A stretch of DNA of 37,252 nt from Verrucomicrobiota bacterium (GTDB taxonomy: Bacteria > Verrucomicrobiota > Kiritimatiellia > SS1-B-03-39 > UBA6053), in assembly GCA_020831635.1 (NCBI GenBank), contig JAFIGC010000042.1:1-37252 (forward strand). The letters run 5' to 3'. The notes beneath the pieces are model-generated. The model was not told where the DNA came from. It saw only the letters and a list, made by a program, of their open reading frames with translations, and searched no databases. The translations under genes were made by a program, and so were the position numbers. This document shows, piece by piece, positions 8,001-14,050 of this stretch. Each line of letters opens with the position of its first letter. Positions within the stretch are counted from its first letter, which is position 1.

Positions 8001-9870
8001 GGTGCCTGCCGGCGTTGAGGGGAATGTTGCCGGAGGCGGGGGATGCCTGACTTTGCAGGCCGTCATTGTTGACCACCCGTGTGTCACCGATGTAGAGGCT
8101 GGAACCGTCCCGCGAACGCAGGGTAAAGGTGTACACGTCATTGGCGGGAACCTCCAGATATCCCTCGTAAACCAAGCCGTAGTTGCTGTCCCGGTCGCGC
8201 GGGGCCACACTGAACGTATCAACGGCCCCTTGTTTTACGGGAAGTTGGCTGCCCCATTCGGGCAGTTGGTTATAGACCCCTTCATAATAGGTGTAGCTCA
8301 GCCCGGATACGGTTTGGGCGGGGTTTTCCGGGCTGCGGAAGGGCACATCGCCGACGTTCACCCACATTTGTGCCATGGCCAGCCCGCCCTTCATGTCGGA
8401 CACGGTCACGGAGACCAGATACACCCCGGGGGTGTTCCAGGTGACGGTTTGGGTGGGGCTGCTGACGAGGTTGTAGGTGTTGTTGCCGAAATCCCAGTCG
8501 AAGGCCAGCGCATCTCCGTCGGGATCGCCGGCGGTGACGGTGAGGGTGTAAGGAACGCCCGGGTCAACGCCGGTGAGCAGGGTCTGGGGAAAGGAAGCCG
8601 TCGGCGGCTGATTGTTGTTTATATCATTCTGATAATTGACCACCACGTCGATATACTCATGGTCGACCCCTCCGTGGGTCTCGCTGCCGCGGGCCAGGGC
8701 GGTGATGTGGACGCCTCCATACATGTGGGTGCCGTTGACGTTGGGGCCTTCGGAGAAGGTGCGGCCGATTTTGATGGCCGAGTCGATGCGGTCGTCGTCG
8801 AGGCGGGAATTCGGGGTGGTGTCGAGCAGGTGACTGCCGTTGCGTCCAAAGCCGGTGGCGTGGACCTGCACCGCGTTGCGGTCCCAGCTGGCGCGGGTGT
8901 GGAGTCCGTCCGGGGCATCGGTAAAGCGGAACCCGAGAATGTGACTTCGGTTCCATCGGTTCATTCCGTCCACGGGCAGATGGAGCCCGCGGGTGTTGGT
9001 TTCGGGGCGGCGCGATTCGCGGTTGGTGTGGGCAAAGAGCCGGTAGGTGCCGCTGGAGGTGACGGTCCGCATTTCATCGCGTCCGCGCTCCAGAAAATTG
9101 AGCTGATCTTTCATCTGGGCGTTGAAGAGGGTGCTGCCACCGCCCATGGTGTCGCCGCCGTCGCCGTATTCCACATGGGTGCCGCTGGCGTTGCGGGGAA
9201 TGCCGTTGTCGCCGATCCAGAAGTTGGCGTGGTACACGCCCCAGTTGTGTCCCAGCTCATGAATGGCCACGCCGGCATCCAGCCGGTCCCCGCTCCAGGA
9301 GAAGGCCGCGCCCACATAGGCCATGCCGGTGGAACTGATGAGCTTGGGATTTCCGAAGGCCATCACCCGGTCGAAACGCGCCGGGTCCTTTGCGCCGCCG
9401 TTCCACTCGCCGCCCTGGGCGCGGACCGCCGCATACGTGTGGTTCATCAGCATCCAGAAATTTCCGCGGTAGTACGCCACCGTTTCCGGAAGATCCAGGA
9501 CCTCTGTCACCACCAGCCGGTCAACGTCGAAACCGTTTCGCCGTTTGGGTCCGAACCAGGTCTGTTTGAAAGACGCGTTATAGTAGGCCTGCGAAAGATT
9601 ATCCATTTCCGCATTGAACTGCGCCATGGATTTCACGTTGGGTGTCTGACCATCCACCGGACGAATGTACACAAACAGGAGCGTTTTCGGACCCTTCTGA
9701 TGGGCGTCCACGCCGGTGTAGTGGTGATAGCGCTGCGTCGGCGGGATGGCCGAGGTGGGCGGGCTGTCCGGGTGAAAGGTTAGGACTTGCGCATACAACG
9801 TGATGCCAAACAGGGTCGGCAAAAAGGACGATAAAAGCAAATAACGGTGTCTCGAATTCATGGTATTCAT
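2005..9870 (-). CDS. Giant secreted metzincin-type metalloprotease with PKD/PA14/Ig/FN3 modules and C-terminal beta-helix
   Basis: 2621 residues, exported by an N-terminal signal (hydrophobic core YLLLSSFLPTLFGITLYAQ). A zinc protease domain follows: HELGHNWGVYH at residues 204-214 is the metzincin HExxHxxGxxH signature, and EYGDGGDTMG downstream fits the Met-turn of M11/gametolysin-like enzymes. Approximate order after that: PKD 424-500, PA14-like 517-657, Ig-like 667-756, an unknown 'NF(L/G)G' beta domain 762-990, Ig 993-1070, FN3 1074-1167, Ig 1170-1254, a jelly-roll-like domain 1257-1494, Ig 1499-1587, a second 'NFG' domain 1592-1790, an InlB-like repeat 1797-1869, a right-handed beta-helix 1886-2290 opening YYLDAVNGNDSNSG, a galactose-binding-like domain 2294-2497, and the shared C-terminal domain 2510-2621 ending LFLHLRVWRE. 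It is last in a minus-strand run from 12707. ATG 9870 has no clear Shine-Dalgarno; a second ATG lies three codons in. It probably cuts or binds glycoprotein or polysaccharide outside the cell. Confidence 0.85.
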   Translation of the reverse strand: MNTMNSRHRYLLLSSFLPTLFGITLYAQVLTFHPDSPPTSAIPPTQRYHHYTGVDAHQKGPKTLLFVYIRPVDGQTPNVKSMAQFNAEMDNLSQAYYNASFKQTWFGPKRRNGFDVDRLVVTEVLDLPETVAYYRGNFWMLMNHTYAAVRAQGGEWNGGAKDPARFDRVMAFGNPKLISSTGMAYVGAAFSWSGDRLDAGVAIHELGHNWGVYHANFWIGDNGIPRNASGTHVEYGDGGDTMGGGSTLFNAQMKDQLNFLERGRDEMRTVTSSGTYRLFAHTNRESRRPETNTRGLHLPVDGMNRWNRSHILGFRFTDAPDGLHTRASWDRNAVQVHATGFGRNGSHLLDTTPNSRLDDDRIDSAIKIGRTFSEGPNVNGTHMYGGVHITALARGSETHGGVDHEYIDVVVNYQNDINNNQPPTASFPQTLLTGVDPGVPYTLTVTAGDPDGDALAFDWDFGNNTYNLVSSPTQTVTWNTPGVYLVSVTVSDMKGGLAMAQMWVNVGDVPFRSPENPAQTVSGLSYTYYEGVYNQLPEWGSQLPVKQGAVDTFSVAPRDRDSNYGLVYEGYLEVPANDVYTFTLRSRDGSSLYIGDTRVVNNDGLQSQASPASGNIPLNAGRHRIRVEMFNRDGNGLLNVEWSTLSSPSALIPASALSRTDPASVTPPAVSITYPTTGMLAIVGSNLEISADASSPNGIDRVVFFIGSAYLGEDSSMPYTFNWSNLPVGSFFLSAVAYDTLGNLTVSETALLDVTSPIQRDSIGINFLGTYGSNGSLAASDQAGAFFMQANWNNAPQGTLGQTWDHTVNHLKDRDGATTAAWTRYRSRTHQNHSPDGSMLVNPDTANGRLMYGGLRVRDDTAGPVVDVKDIPFANYDVYVYFDHHEGGAEDTLPNEYVLTPDGQNPLPSIWGHNSLVRGDGVGDYPNYDTWVGFKESTATSASAPVAERLGNYLIFRDISASGFRLTANNPGSAINAVQIVSTAQNPTVPMIYVQPQSRSLPATRTVEFSVQYVGFPEPAVAWYKSGSGEVLSTADTLVLEDIGPADAGDYYAVVTNSEGSDTSVFAALIVTDPPAAAPTGLAASAVSTSEIGLTWTDNATDEDGYLIYRAASPGGPWSLIHTTEADVTEYVDSNLPETTTFYYYVSALNDKGESNPSNIASETTLTSPEDVAITLHPVTTGAIVGQPVSLTVAATGYPAPDVQWRKDGEDIPGANAATFTIESASLADNGAYTARVSNMQSEAVSNPALIVVTEPVPFAINPLYVIHGGAVSENSGTFTMTRSGSDVFQGVVSNFQEVPLLEVGDYIELSFSLRSNTDNNAGRAISFGFFHGPNVTENAQTAVTDLWQGYVHQPGSRSDNGSRPYSLARQGAGPAGLMAFADGAENLNGANHAHNMSCFNQNALTAVTLRLERTSSTQIRLRTVYNTPDSNRNGSGNDNGIAWNFSTVSGVATVSSTFTVADGPEAFNGFAIATRGNWVLNNLSIATNVQLEALPDLPGVTILSPANGSAHLVGEPVLLTAEASDPEDGDISSQVVWTSSIDGALGTGASLSLSTLSLGTHTLTASAQGSGGVTATSSVSITIQEPPPPVRTYLLNFGDTVYTTDGTRQWQSFRLQQTLGTASPKLEHSNVLLSDTEDGNDAGIHVSLTSNVTTNMGRQTGSQVLESHFAANPFDWFTPSEAAQRETGSFDEPGAYWDYTFTGLDPEADVTFQMVIRRTGENRNINLVLHPGESNETSLLSNADTGQTQYVNHTTSGSDTYTLRLSSAAEDGNWVAVVNAMALIVEEMDEPTPAHTVTFTAGNGGSLSGDLHQNISQGDATTEVTATPDEDYAFVNWTWTGGGSSTENPLSIAYVTEDLTVTAHFEAAPPLSDDPAQPENPGGGTGDTYYLDAVNGNDSNSGLSEAQAWQTFQHAIHTLQPGDTVLIREGDYHSEGNDEYKNWDITTSGTPGQYITYRAYPGERPRFHVDTWNGIQLWNVSYIEIDGLEVIGLPDPEWLADEPENSQARKDLAEDRHFFGGGITVTHNGTEPHHIRIRNNLVHRVGGNGIGFRGGNMILVEGNTVHSSTHRSDAGNSAISFVELNSNIHPSNGYGVVVRNNILHNNRNMVAFKWVGYITDGNGVIIDYCQNYTEDRILIANNLAYHNGGRAFHVYNGRNVDILHNTAYHNLASTDLQWSGELSSDAPGGETNESINFHNNIAIARADRRAYNIANTANWHFTRNIANSPHAPAHGVDADNLPNTDPQFVNAANLDFTLQSSSPAIDHGLVFAAVPADALGTERQGSGPDLGAFEFVNVEGPLDPFVLVRYTFEHVSDIGTQHGDGTFVRQATAEAVAPEITASDFLIRHHDESPARLIATDGAHNIAGAAQIAGIESPLFQWEAGGSGNPYFEFTLEGAQSLDTLRIVARSGSQWNNAGAFIAHAANRQAEISVRSSLDNYSANIGAVFVAGNADAFAEQLIDLNNLNPDEQAVTFRIYTRSPNTTDPWHRTQVDLVEVLGTITSPPQDPYAVWASANEISGGATDETDGVPNLLRYALGGTADTPAEAFRLVPQISDNGMSLSITRIEDPRLTYEVWATENLLDWGEAPAWSGEGGGPVVVEIEPLANQLFLHLRVWRE

Positions 9871-9887
9871 ATCTTACCCATTGGGCG

Positions 9888-10118
9888 TTATCTTGTTTTG
9901 GTACTTTCGCGTAAATAGAAGGCCGGCCCCTTGGGAGTTGTCCGGTACAAAGGAGCGGTTCTGATTTCCACGCGGGTGATGCGTCCGTTTTGCCATTCGC
10001 CCCCGACCCGCAGCAGCGACCATGCCTTGACGGTGCCGGAGACGGTGTAGGTGCCGGACGGGAAACAACAGACCATGGCGTACGCGAATACAACTGGAAT
10101 CAGCATCAGATATTTCAT
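9888..10118 (-). CDS. Small secreted protein (76 aa), possibly a remnant of a glycosidase C-terminal domain
   Basis: A 76-residue product with a hydrophobic N-terminus (YLMLIPVVFAYAMVCC) that could be a signal peptide or lipoprotein signal; the usual +1 cysteine context is poor. The rest contains VKAWSLLRVGGEWQNGRI, which resembles the C-terminal beta domain of GH95-type alpha-fucosidases (pattern VKGLRARGGFEV..W..GK). That resemblance is from memory and weak. It sits 17 bases upstream of the 2621-aa gene and about 40 bases downstream of the frameshifted pectate-lyase-like gene, all on the same strand, so it is likely in the same transcript. It may be a short true gene or the stitched-together ends of a deleted glycosidase. 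Confidence 0.45.
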   Translation of the reverse strand: MKYLMLIPVVFAYAMVCCFPSGTYTVSGTVKAWSLLRVGGEWQNGRITRVEIRTAPLYRTTPKGPAFYLRESTKTR

Positions 10119-10459
10119 GTTTTCAGGTTACCCTTTTGCCGCCATGATGTTGAGGCTTTAAGATTTCAATCTGTTGAACTCTATAAACCGCTTTGGAGGG
10201 GCGGCGTTCCAGCCGCCAACGCCCTGGAGTATGAGAGGTCGGGTGGAGGCATGTTCGAACTGATAGCCGACCTGGCTGTATTCATCGTGGAGAAGTTCGA
10301 TGATCACGGTGCGGGCTCCGGCGTCAATCGCGCGCTGCACATCGGCGCTCACATTCGGAGTCGCATCCAGGATCACCGATTCTGAGGCCGGTTCGTAGTC
10401 GGGGATCTGCGGGCGTTTGACCGGCATATTCGGAATCCCGCCTCCGTGAAAGAGGGTGC

Positions 10460-10467
10460 GGGGGGGG
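10460..10467. repeat. G8 homopolymer at a frameshift point
   Basis: Eight consecutive G on the plus strand (C on the coding strand). The coding frame changes exactly here; a ninth base would restore the pectate-lyase-like frame (SGAPPRTLFHGGG...). Confidence 0.8.
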
Positions 10468-11233
10468 CGCCACTGACATAGCCGGCCACATGCGGACCCG
10501 CCACGGTCTGCTCCCCGTCCTGAATGGCCTTTTCGAATCCGGTCACCCGCAGGTCCCCCACGAGAAGCACAATGTTGTCGTGGACGGTCACCGCTGTTTC
10601 CAAAGGTGTATTGGCGCGGGTGTTCACGTTGGTCAAGAGCACGTAGGCGCGTTTCTTCTTGTCCAGCAAAGGGACGCGTCCCTCGAAATCCAGTTCACTG
10701 ATAAAGAGGGACTGCCATATTGAGGGCCATCCCCACGGCGCTGGCCTTTTGCGGATCGGAGGAGCGGATACGCAGATTGAAAAGTCCGCCGAACTTGTTG
10801 GCGTGGTAATCCAGCGCGATGGCACCGGGATTGCCCGCGCCGATGTCGATGGTGAGATCGCAAATGCACTGCAGAAAGTTCTGAGCGTAGTGAATGCGTC
10901 TCCTGGTGTTCAACCACACCCGCGGCTGGTCCAGGTTCCCGAAGTCCGGGCTGTTGTCCGCGAGCCGGAGGATGGTTCGGTCCACACCGTCCCCACGGAT
11001 GAATTTCTTTTTGTCGCCCCAGACAATGGGCTCGCGAATCAGGTAGGTGCCGGGCGGGATGTAAATAAAGCGCGCCTCGCCAAAGCGGCCGGGATTGTCT
11101 TTGCCGGATTCAAAGACCTCTTTGAAGGCGGCGGTGTCGTCGGTGACCCCGTCCCCCGCAGCCCCCGCGTCCGTTTTCATGTTCACGATACCGGAGCTTG
11201 CGAAATTCAGGCATGCCAGGAGCAGGCACTGCT

Positions 11234-11253
11234 CCTCCCCGGTGCCGGGGAGG
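11234..11253. repeat. Perfect GC-rich palindrome inside the signal-peptide region
   Basis: CCTCCCCGG, two bases, then CCGGGGAGG, a perfect 9-bp stem. A second small inverted repeat, GAGCA/TGCTC, lies just to its left (about 11219-11233). Together they encode the odd residues PLPGTGEEQC, which interrupt an otherwise ordinary signal peptide. This looks like a small palindromic insertion of about 36 bases that kept the reading frame. Confidence 0.55.
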
Positions 11254-11321
11254 GGCAATGAGCAGAAAAGGATGATTTTGAGCCGTTTCACGAGACGGAT
11301 CATGATCATCCCGAAGACACC

Positions 11322-12707
11322 TTACCGCCGGGATTTCCGGCGGGCGGTGTAGAGAGCGGAAAACCCGAAAAGCCCCACCAGAATGAGGGTGGAGGGTTCG
11401 GGAATGACGGTCCAGGTGGCGCCTTCGTTGAATTGGGCGCCAAAGTCGAAGCCGTTGATGGTGCCGCTGGCAGCTGTGTAATCGCCGGCCGCCAGATCAA
11501 AGCCGTCAATGGTCCAGCCGGACAGAATGCGATTAAAGCCGCCGGTATTGATCACGGTTTCCGCGCTGTTGAGCGTGAAGTGAATGTTGTCGGCAAAAGC
11601 ATTGTCGACGTTGATGTCTAAAACCCCCAAATTGTCGATCGTGACATCACCGGTGCCGAGGGCTCCGGCTTTGCTGAGCGCCAGGGTTGCGCCGGTCATG
11701 TCGACCAGGGTTCCGCCGCTGTAGGTGTTGGCGGCGGAGCCGGCCATGGTATAGGTTTCGGTCGAGGAAGTCCCGTCAATCGTCAGCCAGAGACGGTTGT
11801 TGGCGGCCGTGGAGCCCGTGCCATCGCTGATGGTGCTTTGAATCGCATACGACGAACTGTTGCGGTTGTGCAGGTTGACCACCCCGTGCATTTCGATGTC
11901 GAGTCCAAAGCTGCCTCTGGCATTGAGATGGATGCGCTGGCGTTCGGCGAGTTGATCGCTGTTTCCCGCGATGATTTTCACGCCGGAGTCCGCGGTCGTC
12001 GGCACCGCCCAACTTCCACTGAAGTTGATGACTTCGTCCTGGGCATGGCCACCGGTGTGGGTCGATCCGCGCACATCCAGCGTCAGATCTTTGATCGGAT
12101 TGGCATTGAACCCGGATTGACCGATGTTGACCCGGGTGTTTCCCTCAAGTGTCAGCGTATGTCCGCCGCCGTTGAAGGCGTTGGCGGCATTCCCGGCCCG
12201 GAATTGAATGATGCCGACATTGCCGCCATTTTGGCGGACGAGAAGGTTGTTTTCCAACACAAATTGATCCGCTTTGGTCGGTTCAAATACAAAGCCCCGG
12301 CCATTTTGCAGCTCTGATCCCAAATCGAACACAGAGGTGTTGCCGTTGTTGTTGATGCGGAAGCTTCCGAGATCGGGTAAATCCGTGCCGGTGACCCGTC
12401 CGAAAAAATAGCTTCGGTTGTCGGTGATGTTCATATTTCCGAAGCGAATGGTGCTGGCGGCGGCGGTGTCGGCCACGATCCGGGTTTCGTTGCTGTTCGT
12501 GGTGGAAAATGTGGCGGTGGTTCCGTTGGCATTGGGGATGCCGCCAACAGACCAGTTTGCCGCGTCGTTCCAGCTGAATTGTCCCGGAGAGGAGGCCGGG
12601 TTCCACTCCGATTGTGCGGAGACAACGGATACAGATCCAAAAAGGATCAGGGCGGCGGCGATGAACGGGATCGTGTTCCCGGTTAGGTATTTTTTCTTAG
12701 TGCTCAT
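11322..12707 (-). CDS. PEP-CTERM sorting-domain protein with beta-strand repeats
   Basis: 461 residues. It has an N-terminal signal (IPFIAAALILFGSVSVVSAQ), a long Gly/Asn/Thr-rich body opening W.....FSWNDAANWSVGG, like the autotransporter-associated beta-strand repeat proteins common in Verrucomicrobiota, and a classic PEP-CTERM tail: IPEPSTLILVGLFG, a hydrophobic helix, then the basic ARRKSRR end. In this class an exosortase removes the tail and the protein is retained at or released from the cell surface; no exosortase gene is in the window. ATG 12707 follows AGGAA with a 7-base gap, so the start is well supported. It is the first gene after a promoter at 12781-12809 and a palindromic operator, and leads a four-gene minus-strand run. 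It may help present the neighbouring enzymes or bind the polymer; that part is inference. Confidence 0.9.
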   Translation of the reverse strand: MSTKKKYLTGNTIPFIAAALILFGSVSVVSAQSEWNPASSPGQFSWNDAANWSVGGIPNANGTTATFSTTNSNETRIVADTAAASTIRFGNMNITDNRSYFFGRVTGTDLPDLGSFRINNNGNTSVFDLGSELQNGRGFVFEPTKADQFVLENNLLVRQNGGNVGIIQFRAGNAANAFNGGGHTLTLEGNTRVNIGQSGFNANPIKDLTLDVRGSTHTGGHAQDEVINFSGSWAVPTTADSGVKIIAGNSDQLAERQRIHLNARGSFGLDIEMHGVVNLHNRNSSSYAIQSTISDGTGSTAANNRLWLTIDGTSSTETYTMAGSAANTYSGGTLVDMTGATLALSKAGALGTGDVTIDNLGVLDINVDNAFADNIHFTLNSAETVINTGGFNRILSGWTIDGFDLAAGDYTAASGTINGFDFGAQFNEGATWTVIPEPSTLILVGLFGFSALYTARRKSRR

Positions 12708-12720
12708 GGTTTTGTTCCTG

Positions 12721-12745
12721 GGGTTGTCATTGGGTTGTCATTGGG
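12721..12745. repeat. 11-bp tandem duplication in the leader of the PEP-CTERM gene
   Basis: Two exact copies of GGGTTGTCATT followed by GGG, in the untranslated leader between the promoter and the AGGAA ribosome site. It is probably a slippage duplication, with no function I can argue for. Confidence 0.6.
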
Positions 12746-12770
12746 CGGAGGGAGATCGAATACAATATGA

Positions 12771-12782
12771 ATTATCGATAAA
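12771..12782 (-). promoter_or_regulatory. Palindromic operator, site 1 (PEP-CTERM operon)
   Basis: Reads TTTATCGATAAT on the coding strand, with a perfect 10-bp core palindrome TTATCGATAA. It overlaps the downstream end of the -10 box (12781-12786) and lies about 65 bases before the start codon. It belongs to the TTTAYCGRTAWW family found in front of five transcription units here, and the central CG is typical of LacI-family operators. Binding by the regulator at 28205 is inferred. Confidence 0.7.
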
Positions 12783-12809
12783 CTAACATGGTTCATTTAA
12801 AGGATGCAA
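12781..12809 (-). promoter_or_regulatory. Promoter of the PEP-CTERM operon
   Basis: On the coding strand there is TTGCAT (12804-12809), a 17-base spacer, and TTAGTT (12781-12786). The -10 box runs straight into operator site 1, so a bound repressor would cover the transcription start. Confidence 0.5.
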
Positions 12810-12823
12810 TATAAAAAACATGA

Positions 12824-12835
12824 TTTACCGATATT
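12824..12835. promoter_or_regulatory. Palindromic operator, site 2 (upstream copy)
   Basis: Reads TTTACCGATATT on the plus strand, matching the operator consensus. It lies between the end of the hydrolase gene and the PEP-CTERM promoter. Its centre is 53 bp from the centre of site 1, close to five helical turns, so both copies face the same side of the DNA. It could be an auxiliary site for looping. Confidence 0.5.
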
Positions 12836-12843
12836 TTTTTTAC

Positions 12844-13989
12844 TTAGTCAGTTTGGTCGTCTTCAATGGGCGGGGCGGGAAAGCCGGGATCTTCCGGAAG
12901 CAGAGGGTTGCCTTTTGGATATCCGCTGCTCCAGGTTTCGTTGTGGTGCTGCCAGGCGCGGGCGAGCGCTTCGGTGGGGAAAAACACCTGCGCATCGGCG
13001 GGGCGCTCGGCCTCGGTTGCAAAATAGCGGATGTCGGAACGCAGGACGGTTTGCCGGTCGTCGGTGGCCTGATGGAGTTCAAAAGTCCCGGCCCAGCCGG
13101 GGGCGGGAGGAATTTCGCGCGGGGGTTGCGGCTCTCCGGGCACGATGTGCTCCGGCACGCGCAGTTCGATGTGCTGTTCGAGCCAGCGGATCACGTAATC
13201 GATGTCCACGCGGAATCCGTCCCCCGCCGGCTGAAAAATGTCGGCGTGGCCGGCGGCGGGAGTGACGTGAAAGGCCCAGGGGGCGCCTTTGGAGACGGGT
13301 TCGTTCATAGCCGGGGCGGAATCCATGGGGCGGTAGTGGTTGAAGGTTTCGCGTCCGGCGGGAATGTGGAGAATGGGCACGCGCCGGGCCTCCGGCCGGG
13401 TCACGGCATTCATATCGCGGGCGGTGCCGCGCCAGGGCAGCGCGGCGATGACCCGTTCCGGGATGGCGTTGACGTAGTGGAAGGTCTGCATGGCCCCCCA
13501 GGAGACGCCCTGAAGCACCAAACCGCTTTGGGCCAGTTCCGGTCGGCCGGTCTCCTCCGCAAAAACCTCCAGGATGCGGAGGATGCAGGCGGCGCCGGCG
13601 GCGGAGGTGTCGAGTTTGTCCTCCACGGTTCTGATGTGGTAGCGCATGACGGCCATGTCCTGCCGCATGGCCAGTTGGCGGATACGCGGGTCGGTGAATC
13701 CGCGCGACGTGGTCTCATACGAACTGCTGGCGATTACGCCGCGGACGGGACGCTCCGGGGGGAGGTTCTCCGGGATCCACAGGTCAAAGACCGCCGTGCC
13801 GATGCCTGCGGGGCGGTCCGGTGCGGACAGGTGGATTCCCTGCCACTCCTGTGCGGCGGACCGGGCGCACAGCAGGATCGCGATCAGGAGGGGGCGGGTC
13901 CGGTTTCCGGGCGCGGAGGTCATTTTCCGAGTTTCGGAAACGGCTTGAACGGGTTTTCCGAAGTTCGGAAACGGGAAGGAATGTTTCAC
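12844..13989 (-). CDS. Secreted alpha/beta hydrolase (esterase-like)
   Basis: 381 residues counted from GTG 13989, which has AAGGTGA four bases upstream, the best ribosome site nearby. A second candidate, ATG 13923, would put the signal peptide (RPLLIAILLCARSAAQ) right at the N-terminus, as expected for an exported protein; the 22 extra residues would then be untranslated. The fold is alpha/beta hydrolase: LQGVSWGAMQTF carries the nucleophile elbow with serine 163, and a late AAGHADIF could supply the histidine. The stretch GVSWG...VNAIPERVI aligns with GISAG...VNKIPEKMI in the N-terminal domain of the 3292-aa protein encoded two genes upstream, so the two are paralogous. It is third in the block after the giant and GH31, 61 bases downstream of the latter. 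It probably removes ester groups from the polysaccharide outside the cell; the ester is unknown. Confidence 0.75.
   Translation of the reverse strand: MKHSFPFPNFGKPVQAVSETRKMTSAPGNRTRPLLIAILLCARSAAQEWQGIHLSAPDRPAGIGTAVFDLWIPENLPPERPVRGVIASSSYETTSRGFTDPRIRQLAMRQDMAVMRYHIRTVEDKLDTSAAGAACILRILEVFAEETGRPELAQSGLVLQGVSWGAMQTFHYVNAIPERVIAALPWRGTARDMNAVTRPEARRVPILHIPAGRETFNHYRPMDSAPAMNEPVSKGAPWAFHVTPAAGHADIFQPAGDGFRVDIDYVIRWLEQHIELRVPEHIVPGEPQPPREIPPAPGWAGTFELHQATDDRQTVLRSDIRYFATEAERPADAQVFFPTEALARAWQHHNETWSSGYPKGNPLLPEDPGFPAPPIEDDQTD
13924..13971. repeat. Two copies of the inverted repeat TTTCCGA-N3-TCGGAAA, 31 bp apart
   Basis: Copy one is 13924-13940 (loop GTT) and copy two 13955-13971 (loop AGT); both are followed by CGG. 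The 31-bp period is about three helical turns. They lie between the two candidate starts of the hydrolase, just before ATG 13923 as read on the minus strand. They may be a tandem protein-binding site or RNA hairpins at the ribosome site. The motif differs from the TTTAYCGRTAWW operators. Confidence 0.6.
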
Positions 13990-14050
13990 GGGGTCACCTT
14001 TTCATGGAGTGGAGGCCGAGATCCAACCGGGTTGTCTTGCCAACAGGGGA

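Larger units (their letters stand above)
10158..11309 (-). pseudogene. Pectate-lyase-superfamily beta-helix protein, broken by two frameshifts
   Basis: Three reading frames joined end to end give one plausible secreted beta-helix protein of about 380 residues. The first (11309-10695) holds an N-terminal hydrophobic stretch, then GDGVTDDTAAFKEVF and ARFIYIPPGTYLIREP, the opening strand of the Pectate_lyase_3 family. Near 10700 the frame slips, and the protein continues in the frame of 10825-10373 with FEGRVPLLDKKKRAYVLLTN. It slips again at a run of eight G (10460-10467); one extra base there would join it to the last segment, 10427-10158. ATG 11309 has an AAGGTG about 10 bases upstream and lies 12 bases after the PEP-CTERM gene. 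Either this is a real pseudogene or the assembly has indels; the long flanking frames argue for a recent event or an error. Confidence 0.75.
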
